This document shows, one piece after another, positions 26,805 to 35,550 of a stretch of DNA of 64,000 bases. Each line of letters begins with the position of its first letter. Position 1 is the first letter of the stretch. Source of the DNA: Thalassococcus_A lentus (GTDB lineage Bacteria; Pseudomonadota; Alphaproteobacteria; Rhodobacterales; Rhodobacteraceae); the NCBI RefSeq assembly GCF_028023555.1, contig NZ_JAQIOY010000002.1, positions 620,001 through 684,000 of the forward strand. Direction: 5' to 3'. The notes beneath the pieces were generated by a model. The model did no database searches. It saw only the letters and a program-made list of their open reading frames with translations, and was not told the origin of the DNA. The position numbers and the translations under genes were made by a program.

Positions 26805-28261
26805 CAAAATGGCGCCTCCACATCGCCCATCCGCACGTAGACGGATTTGAGCTGGGAATAATGCTCGATCGCAGTCTTGGAGTTTTCGCGTCCCACACCC
26901 GAAAGCTTTGATCCACCAAAGGGCAATTCCACAGGGGCGTCATTATACGAGTTGATGAAGCAGGATCCGGCCTGCAACTGGCCAATCACGCGATGCGCGC
27001 GTGATATGTCGCGGGTAAAGACACCCGCAGACAGGCCGTATTCCGTATTATTCGCGCGAGCGATAACATCTGCCTCATCTTCGAAATCCAGCACGGCCAT
27101 AACCGGCCCAAAGATTTCTTCGCGGGCAATCACCATGTCATCGGTAACATCGGCAAAGACGGTCGGTTGGATGTAAAAACCATCCCCCGCAATCACAGAG
27201 CCACCACACACAAGGCGCGCGCCTTCGGCCTTGCCCTTGGCGATGTAGTCCAGAACGATGTCACGCTGCGAGGACGAAACCATCGGGCCGAAGTTCACAG
27301 TTTCGTCCAGCGGATCGCCAATCTTGGCCGAGCCAAGCCGTTCGGCCAGACGCTTCAGGAAGGCTTCCTTGATGGACTTGTGCACAAACACACGCGTGCC
27401 ATTGCTGCAAACCTGCCCGGTGCTGTAGAAATTGCCCAGGATTGCGCCGCCCACCGCATTGTCCAGATCCGCATCCTCAAAGACGACCAAGGGGCTTTTG
27501 CCGCCCAGCTCCATGGTCACATGCTTCATGCCTTCTGCAGCGCTGGCATAGACCCGTTTCCCGGTCGGCACAGAGCCGGTCAATGACACCTTGTCGACCC
27601 GTTCATCCCCCACCAATGCACGGCCCACATCGCCTGCGCCTTGAATGACATTGTAAAGCCCGGCAGGCAGGCCTGCCTCATGCAGGATTTCCGCAACCTT
27701 CAACGCACAGAGCGGCGTTGTTTCCGAAGGCTTGAAGATCATCGCATTGCCGCAAGCCAGCGCCGGGGCGCCCTTCCAGCAGGCAATCTGGGTCGGATAG
27801 TTCCAAGCCCCCAAACCGACGCAGAGACCAAGGGGTTCACGCACAGTGTATCCCCAGTCACCACCGAGCGGTACATGTTCGCCGGTCAGGCTGCCCGCCA
27901 ATCCACCGAAATACTCCAAAGCATCCGCCCCCGAGGTTGCATCCACATAGAGCGTTTCCGACATGGGTTTGCCGGTGTCATGCGTTTCCAGAACCGACAG
28001 ATCATAGTTGCGTTCCCGCATGATATCGGCAGCACGACGCAGGATACGGCCGCGTTCCACACCCATCATCCCGGCCCATTCGGCCTGAGCCCGCCGGCCG
28101 CTGGTGATCGCTTTTTCAATGATGGCCGGCGTCGCCTCGTGCAGCCGGGCGATCACGGCACCAGTGGCGGGATAAACCACCTCCATCACGGCCCCGGATG
28201 TGTCCTCGATATACTGCCCATCCACGAAGTGACTGGCTTTGGGTTGGGTGTCATAGCCCAT
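26804..28261 (-). CDS. betB: Betaine aldehyde dehydrogenase
   Basis: 485 residues, NAD(P)-dependent aldehyde dehydrogenase family. Active-site blocks MELGGKSPLVVF (catalytic Glu) and FYSTGQVCSNGTRVFV (catalytic Cys) are present; the N-terminal half has the Rossmann region with SLTGSVPTGKRV. It converts betaine aldehyde to glycine betaine, the compatible solute. ATG 28261 is preceded by CAGGAG at 8-10 bases. Second to last gene of the bet operon, coupled to betA. Confidence 0.96.
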   Translation of the reverse strand: MGYDTQPKASHFVDGQYIEDTSGAVMEVVYPATGAVIARLHEATPAIIEKAITSGRRAQAEWAGMMGVERGRILRRAADIMRERNYDLSVLETHDTGKPMSETLYVDATSGADALEYFGGLAGSLTGEHVPLGGDWGYTVREPLGLCVGLGAWNYPTQIACWKGAPALACGNAMIFKPSETTPLCALKVAEILHEAGLPAGLYNVIQGAGDVGRALVGDERVDKVSLTGSVPTGKRVYASAAEGMKHVTMELGGKSPLVVFEDADLDNAVGGAILGNFYSTGQVCSNGTRVFVHKSIKEAFLKRLAERLGSAKIGDPLDETVNFGPMVSSSQRDIVLDYIAKGKAEGARLVCGGSVIAGDGFYIQPTVFADVTDDMVIAREEIFGPVMAVLDFEDEADVIARANNTEYGLSAGVFTRDISRAHRVIGQLQAGSCFINSYNDAPVELPFGGSKLSGVGRENSKTAIEHYSQLKSVYVRMGDVEAPF

Positions 28262-28332
28262 GATCGTCTCTCCTGTTCGCCTGCCTGCTTTTCAGACGTG
28301 GCGTTGCTTGTTCTCTTGCAATGCAGCACTCA

Positions 28333-28358
28333 CCAGACCGCGCGCGTTGCGCGTCTGG
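28333..28358 (-). other. Intra-operon hairpin between betC and betB
   Basis: CCAGAC / GTCTGG outer stem, extended by GCGC / GCGC pairs in the middle, lies in the 112-base gap between the betC stop (28374) and the betB start (28261). No U-run follows. A processing or mRNA-stability element is likelier than a terminator, because betB and betA have no other visible promoter. Confidence 0.4.
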
Positions 28359-28373
28359 CCGGTTGCAGATCAC

Positions 28374-29879
28374 TCATTCCCCACGCGGGAACCGCTGGTT
28401 TTCCTCCAGCACGTTCAGATCCATATGATTGCGCATGTATTGTTCCGAGGCCGCCTGCAGCGGCTGAAAATCCCACGGATAATATCCACCCTGGCGCAGC
28501 GCCTCGTAGACCACCCAGCGGCGTGCCTGACTGTGGCGAACGTCGGCGTCAAACTGGCCCAGATCCCAACGCTCAGCCGCCATAGTCCGAAACCGCTCCA
28601 AAACCTCGGCATGTTCCGGATTGCTAGCCAGATTGGTCAACTCATGTGGGTCCGTTTCCAGATCGAACAACTGTTCAGGATCAAGCGCGCAGGCGGTGTA
28701 CTTCCAGCGGTCCTGACGCAGTGCAATCAGGGGCGCGTAGGACGCTTCAGCCGCATATTCCATTGCGACCGGCGTTTTGCGCGCCTCACCCTTCATCAGG
28801 GGAACAAGGCTTTCCCCAGTGGTCCAGGGGGCAACCTCTTGCATGGAAACACCCGCCAGATCGCAAAGCGTGGGGCAAAGATCGATCGTGCTGACCGAGT
28901 GGGCAACGGAACTGCCCGACCCGTCCGGCAGGGCGATCATCAGCGGCACACGCGCCGATCCCTCAAAGAACGACATCTTGAACCAAAGCCCGCGCTCTCC
29001 GAGCATGTCACCGTGATCCGAGACAAATACCACGATCGCCTCTTGCCGTGTGTCATCCAGCACCTGCAACAAACCGGCAATCTTGTCATCCAGATACGAG
29101 ATGTTGGCAAAATAGGCCTGACGGGCGCGGCAGATGTGATCGTCGGTTATGTCGAAAGACCGCCAGTCATTCGCATCAAAAATCCGTTGGGAATGTGGGT
29201 CATGATCATCATAATCCAAAGCTGAAACTTCAGGCTTCAAATATTTGCAATCGTTGTATAAATTCCAATATTTCTTGCGCGCAACATAGGGGTCATGCGG
29301 ATGTGTAAAGCTGACGGTCAGACACCAGGGCCGCTCGTCTTTGCCGCGCGCCAGATCATAGAGTTTGCGGGTCGCGTGATGGGCAACCTCATCGTCATAT
29401 TCCATCTGGTTGGAAATCTCAGCGACGCCAGCACCGGTGACACTGCCCATGTTGTGATACCACCAGTCGATACGCTCGCCGGGCTTGCGATAATCCGGCG
29501 TCCAGCCGAAATCAGCCGGATAGATGTCAGTGGTCAGACGCTCTTCGAAACCGTGTAGCTGGTCGGGGCCAACAAAGTGCATCTTGCCCGAAAGGCAGGT
29601 CTGGTATCCGGCTCGGCGCAAGTGGTGCGCATAGGTTGGTATGCTCGAGGCAAATTCCGCCGCATTGTCATAGACGCCGGTCTTACTGGGCAACTGCCCC
29701 GACATGAAGCTGGCCCGCCCCGGTGCGCACAGCGGGCTGGCAGTGTATGCGTTCTGAAACCGCACAGATCGTTCCGCCAGCGCCCGCAGCGCCGGGGTAT
29801 GCAGCCATTCGGCAGGCCCGTCCGGAAAAAACGTGCCATTCAACTGGTCGACCATCACTATGAGGATATTCGGCTTCAC
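28374..29879 (-). CDS. betC: Choline-sulfatase
   Basis: 501 residues, type I sulfatase. The formylglycine motif C51-x-P-x-R (SPLCAPGRASFMSG) is the site of the catalytic residue, and N-terminal MKPNILIVMVDQLNG supplies metal-binding Asp. It hydrolyses choline-O-sulfate to choline, feeding BetA and BetB. The start is GTG 29879, overlapping the betI TGA. Formylglycine maturation needs a sulfatase-modifying enzyme, which is not encoded in this window. Confidence 0.95.
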   Translation of the reverse strand: MKPNILIVMVDQLNGTFFPDGPAEWLHTPALRALAERSVRFQNAYTASPLCAPGRASFMSGQLPSKTGVYDNAAEFASSIPTYAHHLRRAGYQTCLSGKMHFVGPDQLHGFEERLTTDIYPADFGWTPDYRKPGERIDWWYHNMGSVTGAGVAEISNQMEYDDEVAHHATRKLYDLARGKDERPWCLTVSFTHPHDPYVARKKYWNLYNDCKYLKPEVSALDYDDHDPHSQRIFDANDWRSFDITDDHICRARQAYFANISYLDDKIAGLLQVLDDTRQEAIVVFVSDHGDMLGERGLWFKMSFFEGSARVPLMIALPDGSGSSVAHSVSTIDLCPTLCDLAGVSMQEVAPWTTGESLVPLMKGEARKTPVAMEYAAEASYAPLIALRQDRWKYTACALDPEQLFDLETDPHELTNLASNPEHAEVLERFRTMAAERWDLGQFDADVRHSQARRWVVYEALRQGGYYPWDFQPLQAASEQYMRNHMDLNVLEENQRFPRGE

Positions 29880-30442
29880 GACGTCTCCATCAGTGCTTTG
29901 GCAGCCAGCAATACAGCCTCTTCTGCCCCGTTGATCGACTCGCCCGCCAGTGCCGCCCGCAGGTAGGTTCCATCAATCTGTGCGGCCAGCACCTCGGCAA
30001 CCTGTTCGGGCGCCGCGCAGCGACCGCGCAGTGCATGCACCAGATTGCTGTGGAGCCGTTTCTGGTAGATCTGCAAAAGCCGGGCCGCGTCCTTGTCGCT
30101 TTGGGCAAGAACATAGAAATTCAGCCAGGCCGATACCGTCGCCGGGGCAAAGCAGATCGGCGCAAAGTTCGCCGATATGAGCGCCTCAAGCCGCTTGCCC
30201 GGTTCGGCCTGCTGGAGGCAACGACGCACCTCTGCGGCATATTCCGACTGAATGTGACGCATCGCTGCGAGAAATATCTGCGCTTTGCCGCCGAAATAAT
30301 GATGCGCAAGCGCGCTGGACATGCCTGCCCGTCGGGCAATCTGCCCAACGGTCACATCCAACGTGCCCGCTTCGCCGATCTCTTCGACGGTGGCAGCAAC
30401 GAGCGCAGCACGGCGCATGGGTTCTTGTCCGATCCTTGGCAT
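29876..30442 (-). CDS. betI: TetR-family repressor BetI
   Basis: 188 residues. TetR-type helix-turn-helix at residues 20-60 (EEIGEAGTLDVTVGQIARRAGMSSALAHHYFGGKAQIFLAAMRHI), with the SALAHHYFG block diagnostic of BetI; the C-terminal domain senses choline. First gene of betICBA, the order known from Sinorhizobium. ATG 30442 starts the conserved MPRIGQEPMRR. It probably represses its own operon through the palindrome 19 bases upstream. Confidence 0.93.
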   Translation of the reverse strand: MPRIGQEPMRRAALVAATVEEIGEAGTLDVTVGQIARRAGMSSALAHHYFGGKAQIFLAAMRHIQSEYAAEVRRCLQQAEPGKRLEALISANFAPICFAPATVSAWLNFYVLAQSDKDAARLLQIYQKRLHSNLVHALRGRCAAPEQVAEVLAAQIDGTYLRAALAGESINGAEEAVLLAAKALMETS

Positions 30443-30460
30443 ACTAAATGCGTGCCTTTA

Positions 30461-30478
30461 ATTGACTGATCAGTCAAT
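30461..30478 (-). promoter_or_regulatory. Predicted BetI operator
   Basis: ATTGACTGATCAGTCAAT is a perfect 18-bp palindrome placed 19 to 36 bases upstream of betI. TetR-family repressors, BetI included, bind such symmetric sites, and the TTGACT arm could double as a -35 element. Assignment to BetI rests on position and symmetry. Confidence 0.8.
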
Positions 30479-30500
30479 AAAAAAATGATCGGATCTTCGG

Positions 30501-31550
30501 CTACTCTACCCGCGCATAAACCAGCTGATTGCCGCGCAAAGGATTTGTGAAGATCAGGCTGTCCTGCGACACGCGCCCGATCAGCAGGCACCATGGATCG
30601 CGTTGCTCCAGTTCAGTGCGCCAGAAGCCCTGCCCAAGCCCCTCGAAGCCTTCGCAGTTGGACTGAAGTTGCATCAATTGCTGGCTCACCAGATCACCGT
30701 CGTAAAATTCGTAAACGTCCGAGCCCAGAATGCGCATGTCAGCGCGCGGGTCTTCCTGACTACGCCAAAGCCCCTGCATCATCATGCGTTGCGCGGCAAA
30801 GGCATCGCCGCCCGGCTGCTCCAACACCATGGCAAGCGCCACCTCGGCCGTTATGTCGCCGTAGCCGATCAGATCACCGCTGAACTCGACCGCAGTATTG
30901 AGGGGCCAGTTCTGCAATTCGTTCAGAATCTCGTCGCCGCTGCCCCCACCGTAGTAGGCGTGATAGCGCCAGCCCTCCGCGATGAAGGAACAAAACTCGA
31001 GCCCATCCTCGATCGTGCATCCGTTGAACAGACCGACTTGGCTCAAGGGTTCGCCCAAAGTGCCCCGCTGCAAGGTGCTGAAAGCCTGCAACGGGGCGTC
31101 GCTGTAATCAATGTCTTCTTCGGGGTCGCGCGGCCCGAGCAGCGCGCCATTTGCCCCCAGAACCAGCCGATAGCTGCGCGCGCCATCTGTATCGATCTTG
31201 GCAAACCGCTCTCTGCGGTATCCCCGCTCGGAACAATCCTTGTCGCCCAGAATCGTAAACGCCTCGCTGGCGGTGCAAAACGCAAAAGGCGCATCAAATG
31301 CGCCGCCAGACGTCGTCGCCCGGTAGAAAAAGTCGGGTTTGTCCAAAGCGCGCGACCGCACGGTTTTGCAAGCACCGGGGTCGATCCCCCACCAGCCTTC
31401 CGAAGTCCAGACACCGCCCAAGGCTTCGTAGCCGATGGCAAGGCTCTGCCGGTCCGGGCCCTCATTGCAGATCGTCAATTCGGCCGTGGCCGCTGTCCCG
31501 CAAAGGGCCAGCAGCAGAGTCAGGCCTGCTTTGGTGTTGAATATGGCCAT
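30501..31550 (-). CDS. DUF1036 domain secreted protein
   Basis: 349 residues. A signal peptide (LTLLLALCGTAATA, cleaved before ELTICN) is followed by a DUF1036 domain (about 24-130: ICNEGPDRQSLAIGYEALGGVWTSEGWWGIDPGACKTV ... FYYRA-like FFYRATT). DUF1036 proteins are of unknown function. The C-terminal 180 residues (with cysteines in GCTIEDGLEFCSF and LQSNCEGFEGL) carry no domain I recognise. ATG 31550 has GGGAGAG 7 bases upstream. It lies upstream of betI on the same strand but the betI operator lies between, so it is probably a separate unit. Confidence 0.75.
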   Translation of the reverse strand: MAIFNTKAGLTLLLALCGTAATAELTICNEGPDRQSLAIGYEALGGVWTSEGWWGIDPGACKTVRSRALDKPDFFYRATTSGGAFDAPFAFCTASEAFTILGDKDCSERGYRRERFAKIDTDGARSYRLVLGANGALLGPRDPEEDIDYSDAPLQAFSTLQRGTLGEPLSQVGLFNGCTIEDGLEFCSFIAEGWRYHAYYGGGSGDEILNELQNWPLNTAVEFSGDLIGYGDITAEVALAMVLEQPGGDAFAAQRMMMQGLWRSQEDPRADMRILGSDVYEFYDGDLVSQQLMQLQSNCEGFEGLGQGFWRTELEQRDPWCLLIGRVSQDSLIFTNPLRGNQLVYARVE

Positions 31551-31678
31551 ATGCGTTCTCTCCCGATTTCAGGAAAGATCAGACAACAGCCATACCAGTC
31601 TGTCCAGAATCCTTTCGCACAGCACGCGCTTGCCTGGCGCAGGATACGCCCGCGCTCAGTCACCGCGACGCGATGCGA

Positions 31679-31876
31679 TCAGATGCTGAGTGTTCCAAGC
31701 ACTGTGTTCTGCGGCAGCCGAGCCACCTCAACACCAGTGTCCGTTCTACGAAGGTTGTAGCCATAGCCACGCATCCGGAAACGCCATTCGGCCTCGGACA
31801 AAACCTTGCCTCGCTCTGCGCGCAGAAACGCTTCGATTTCTGCCATATCGTAGGTCATTTTGCTCTCAGTAAACAT
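31679..31876 (-). CDS. Small conserved-looking protein, function unknown
   Basis: 65 residues from ATG 31876, which has GGAG 6 bases upstream; ATG 31858 (MTYDMAEI) is an alternative. Composition is soluble and charged (EIEAFLRAERGKVLSEAEWRFRMRGYGYNLR), with the first half likely helical. No domain recognised. Support is the good ribosome-binding site and protein-like composition in a gap between two same-strand genes. Confidence 0.55.
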   Translation of the reverse strand: MFTESKMTYDMAEIEAFLRAERGKVLSEAEWRFRMRGYGYNLRRTDTGVEVARLPQNTVLGTLSI

Positions 31877-31988
31877 CTTACTCTCCATAAACTTTATCCG
31901 CTCACAGATGAGAGACTGGTTAACAAAAGAGGCAGCTTTTTGATCGAAACAGGGAGTTTTCGCGATCTGGGGACAATCCCCGCCACAT

Positions 31989-32900
31989 TCAGGTCTTTGT
32001 TTCGGAAACGACCGGCGTTACGGCCTTTTTCAGCACTGCTTCGCGCCAAGTGATGAACACCACGGCACCCAGAATCAGTGTACCCCCGGCGATTACCCAC
32101 GGGTCGGCAGGCTCTGCAAAGAACATGGCCCCGAGCGCAACAGACCAGACAAGCTGCAAAAACGTGACCGGTTGTGTGACCGTTATGGGCGCTGCGGCAA
32201 AGGCCAAGGTCATGGTGTAGTGTCCAGCCGTTGCGAAACAGGCGACCGCAAACAAAATCGCCAGTTCCATCGGCTGCGGCCAAACCCAGACCGCAAGTGC
32301 TAATGGCGCCAGACCGATGGTCACGGTCACCGAAAGCATGGAAACAACCACTGCCGCTGACACTTCGCCCGAAAAGATTTTGGCCAGCAAGTAAGACATC
32401 GCAAAGCAGAAGGCCGTGGCCAGCATCGCCACGTGACCGGGATCCAGTTCGCGAAAGCCGGGCCTCAGGATCAACAATGCGCCGACAAAAGCGGCCGCGA
32501 TTGCGAGGATCCGGCGCGCCGCCAGCCGTTCACCCAGAAACAACACGGCCAGAATGGTGACATAGACCGGGTTCAGGTAGTTCATTGCCGTGACTTCTGC
32601 GATCGGAATGCGTGTCATCGCGTAGAACCACAGGGCTACGCCGCCAGTGTGAACAAGCCCTCTCAGCCAGAACAGTTTCCATAGCCGCGGTGTCAGTACA
32701 GTTTGGCGCATCGCACCCCACATGGGGATCAGGAAGACCAACCCCATCAAATAGCGTAGGAACGCCTGCTCTGCCGCCGGGATTCTGGGACCAAGAAATT
32801 TCACCAGTGCCGTGACGGCGACAAAACACAATCCGGTCACGGCCATCCAAAAGATGCCGCGTCCCGGGTTCAGGCCGGGGGTATGGGCTGCGTTTGTCAT
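31989..32900 (-). CDS. DMT-superfamily transporter, EamA type
   Basis: 303 residues with about ten hydrophobic segments arranged as two EamA repeats (first: GIFWMAVTGLCFVAVTALVKFLG ... PIAEVTAMNYLNPVYVTILAVLFLGERL; second: LATAFCFAMSYLLAKIFSGE ... PITVTQPVTFLQLVWSVALGAMFFAEPADPWVIAGGTLI). Such proteins export metabolites or amino acids across the inner membrane; substrate unknown. ATG 32900 is preceded by GGACC. No operon partner. Confidence 0.88.
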   Translation of the reverse strand: MTNAAHTPGLNPGRGIFWMAVTGLCFVAVTALVKFLGPRIPAAEQAFLRYLMGLVFLIPMWGAMRQTVLTPRLWKLFWLRGLVHTGGVALWFYAMTRIPIAEVTAMNYLNPVYVTILAVLFLGERLAARRILAIAAAFVGALLILRPGFRELDPGHVAMLATAFCFAMSYLLAKIFSGEVSAAVVVSMLSVTVTIGLAPLALAVWVWPQPMELAILFAVACFATAGHYTMTLAFAAAPITVTQPVTFLQLVWSVALGAMFFAEPADPWVIAGGTLILGAVVFITWREAVLKKAVTPVVSETKT

Positions 32901-32983
32901 GGTCCAAGGCTTAGAGGTTTTCAGCGCGGCGACAAGACACAGTACGCCTGCGCGTCCGATTTGTCACGTGCTGGCGGCGCCTG

Positions 32984-35425
32984 TCAGTAAGGCACGCGCC
33001 AGGGCTTGGGCGTGACGGAAACCTGCGCGAGCCCCGATTCATCCAGCAAGCGTGTCACCTCTTCTTCGAGCAACCGTTCATCGGCCTGCCCGCGGACCGG
33101 AACCCGGCCCGGTTCAAGGAACAAGGGCGCAGCCAGTGGTGTTACGCGGCCTGTCTCGATGTGATCAATCCGGCCCTGAACCCGTTCGCACATCTCGCGG
33201 ATTCGCGAAAAATCCACCAAGCCGCGCATCGCCTCTTCGCGGGTGATCTGCATCAGCAGGTGATCGGGATCGTATTTGGCCAGCGTGTCGTACAGGATAT
33301 CCGACGACATGGTGGCCTGCCTGCCGGTCTTGCGTTGCCCCCCTACCTGACGTTCGATCAGACCCGCGATGGTCGCGCTGGCCCGAAAAGTCCGCTTCAT
33401 CACTGCGTTCCCCGCCAGCCAGCCATCCAGCCCGGCCTCAAGTGCGTGCAGATCAAACAGCGGTGCCGGGTCCGTCACTGAATCCAGCCCCCAGATCAGG
33501 GTCGCGTAGTCCGTCGCCACAAAACCCATGGGGGCAAGCCCCATCTCTTCCATGCGCTTGGTCAGCAACAGGCCCAGCGTCTGCATCGCGTTGCGCCCGG
33601 CAAACCCATAGACAACCATCTGCGCGCGTCCATCCCTTGGGAAGGTTTCGACCAGCAACCGGCCCGGTTCAGGCAGGCGGCTGACGCTGCGCTGCAATCG
33701 CAGCCAATCGGCTGTATGGCCCGGCAGTTCGGGCCAGTCGTCCTTTTGAAACATGCGCAGGATGCGAGTGCTTAGCTGAGTCGAGGTGGCAAATTTCGTT
33801 CCCATGAAGGTCGCGATCTTGGGTTTGCGGCCCGGATCCCGCGTCACTTCGACGGTCAACTCGCGCAGCCCCTCGTAGCGTACGATCTGACCACCGATCA
33901 AAAAGGTGTCCCCGGGCGTCAAGGATGCGGCAAAGCCTTCTTCCACTTCGCCCAGCGGCTTGCCCCCCCTGCCACGCCAGCGCACCTTGAGCGTATCGGT
34001 ATCCTGAATCGTCCCCAGATTTTGCCGGATGCGGGTTGCAGAACGAGGGTCGCGCAACTGCCAAAGTCCGTCAGGTCGCTGCTGAAGACGCTGCCACTGG
34101 TCATAGGCGCGCAAGGCGTATCCACCGGTCGCGCAGAAATCGAGGCAGGCATCAAACGCCGCACGGCTGAGCCCGGCATATGCTCCGGCGCTGGTCATCT
34201 CGGCAAATAATTCGTCGGCGTCAAAGGGCGCAGCACAGGCCGCGATCAGTATGTGTTGGCACAAGACATCACGCGGCCCGGGGCCACGGCTCTCACCATC
34301 CAGATCATGCGCCTTGACCGCGTCCAGTGCAGCGATGCATTCGATCACTTCAAAGCGGTTCGCCGGGACCAGCAGCGCCTTGCTGGGGGCGTTGTATCGG
34401 TGATTGGCGCGTCCAATGCGCTGAACCAGCCGCTTGACGTTCTTTGGCGCGCCAACCTGTATCACCAGATCAACATCGCCCCAATCGATCCCCAGATCGA
34501 GACTGCCGGTGCACACGATGGCCCGCAACTGCCCGGCCACCATGGCCGCTTCGACCTTTTCGCGTTGCGCCCGGTCCAGACTGCCGTGATGGATGCCGAT
34601 GGGCAACGCGTCTTCATTCGCCAGCCAGAGTTTATGAAAGAAGATTTCGGCCTGGGCCCGAGTGTTGTGAAAGATCAGTGTCGTGCGGTGCTGGCGCACT
34701 TGGTCCAGAACCGCCTCGATCGCATAGCCCGCGCCGCCTCCGGACCACGGTGGCGGCTCATTGGTTTGTAGCATGGCGATGTCCGGCTCAGGGCCAGGAT
34801 CAGCCAGCAGGATCTGACAGGGGTCCGGAGAGCGCGCCAGCAAGCCGGCAATGGCGCCGGGATCTTCAACCGTGGCCGACAGTCCCACCCGTTTCATGTC
34901 CGGACAAAGACGCTGCAGCCGCGCCAGCGCCAGCATCAGCTGATCGCCGCGCTTGCTCTCGGCCAAAGCATGTATTTCATCGACGATCACCCGTTTGAGA
35001 CCCGCAAACATGCGAGGCGCATCCTCGTATGAGGTCAGCAGCGCCAGACTTTCCGGTGTGGTCAGTAGGATATGGGGCGGATCGGCGCGCTGGCGTTTCT
35101 TGCGGCTGGCAGATGTATCGCCTGTGCGGTCCTCGACCCGGATGGGCAAGTCGGCTTCTTCGATCGGGATCAGCAGATTGCGTTTGATATCTGCCGCCAG
35201 CGCCTTGAGCGGACTGACATACAATGTGTGCAAACCCCCGGCAGGGTTTTCGGCCAAAGCGCACAAGCTGGGCAGAAATCCGGCCAGCGTCTTGCCGCCC
35301 CCGGTCGGCGCCACCAGCAACAAAGCCGGCGCGCCCGCCTGTTCCAGCATCGCCTGCTGATGCGGATGCACCGACCAGCCGCGCGCGTCAAACCATTTTT
35401 GCAATCCTGCCGGAAGATCCACCAT
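32984..35425 (-). CDS. Lhr-like DEXH helicase (ligase-associated DNA damage response type)
   Basis: 813 residues. Superfamily 2 helicase: Walker A APTGGGKT (about 39-46), motif Ia SPLKALAADI, Walker B VDEIHAL (about 148-154), motif III LSATVEDP, motif V CTGSLDLGIDWGDVDLVIQ and motif VI RIGRANHR. The C-terminal 400 residues include an Lhr-type region. The length and the PPLL-poor N-terminus fit the ligase-associated helicase group (TIGR04121), which in other bacteria sits with a metallophosphoesterase and an ATP-dependent DNA ligase; neither is next to it here. ATG 35425 begins at the conserved LPAGLQKWF region; a longer frame is hydrophobic and unsupported. Confidence 0.88.
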   Translation of the reverse strand: MVDLPAGLQKWFDARGWSVHPHQQAMLEQAGAPALLLVAPTGGGKTLAGFLPSLCALAENPAGGLHTLYVSPLKALAADIKRNLLIPIEEADLPIRVEDRTGDTSASRKKRQRADPPHILLTTPESLALLTSYEDAPRMFAGLKRVIVDEIHALAESKRGDQLMLALARLQRLCPDMKRVGLSATVEDPGAIAGLLARSPDPCQILLADPGPEPDIAMLQTNEPPPWSGGGAGYAIEAVLDQVRQHRTTLIFHNTRAQAEIFFHKLWLANEDALPIGIHHGSLDRAQREKVEAAMVAGQLRAIVCTGSLDLGIDWGDVDLVIQVGAPKNVKRLVQRIGRANHRYNAPSKALLVPANRFEVIECIAALDAVKAHDLDGESRGPGPRDVLCQHILIAACAAPFDADELFAEMTSAGAYAGLSRAAFDACLDFCATGGYALRAYDQWQRLQQRPDGLWQLRDPRSATRIRQNLGTIQDTDTLKVRWRGRGGKPLGEVEEGFAASLTPGDTFLIGGQIVRYEGLRELTVEVTRDPGRKPKIATFMGTKFATSTQLSTRILRMFQKDDWPELPGHTADWLRLQRSVSRLPEPGRLLVETFPRDGRAQMVVYGFAGRNAMQTLGLLLTKRMEEMGLAPMGFVATDYATLIWGLDSVTDPAPLFDLHALEAGLDGWLAGNAVMKRTFRASATIAGLIERQVGGQRKTGRQATMSSDILYDTLAKYDPDHLLMQITREEAMRGLVDFSRIREMCERVQGRIDHIETGRVTPLAAPLFLEPGRVPVRGQADERLLEEEVTRLLDESGLAQVSVTPKPWRVPY

Positions 35426-35550
35426 GCCCCAGAGATAACGCAGCAAGAACAAAAGAAAAACACCCATGCCGCTGCCTTGCGTAAATACCTTGGGACGAAT
35501 GCCGCGCAATTGCTCTTTTCATCATCGTCGTGATGGGGTCCTATCAAACC

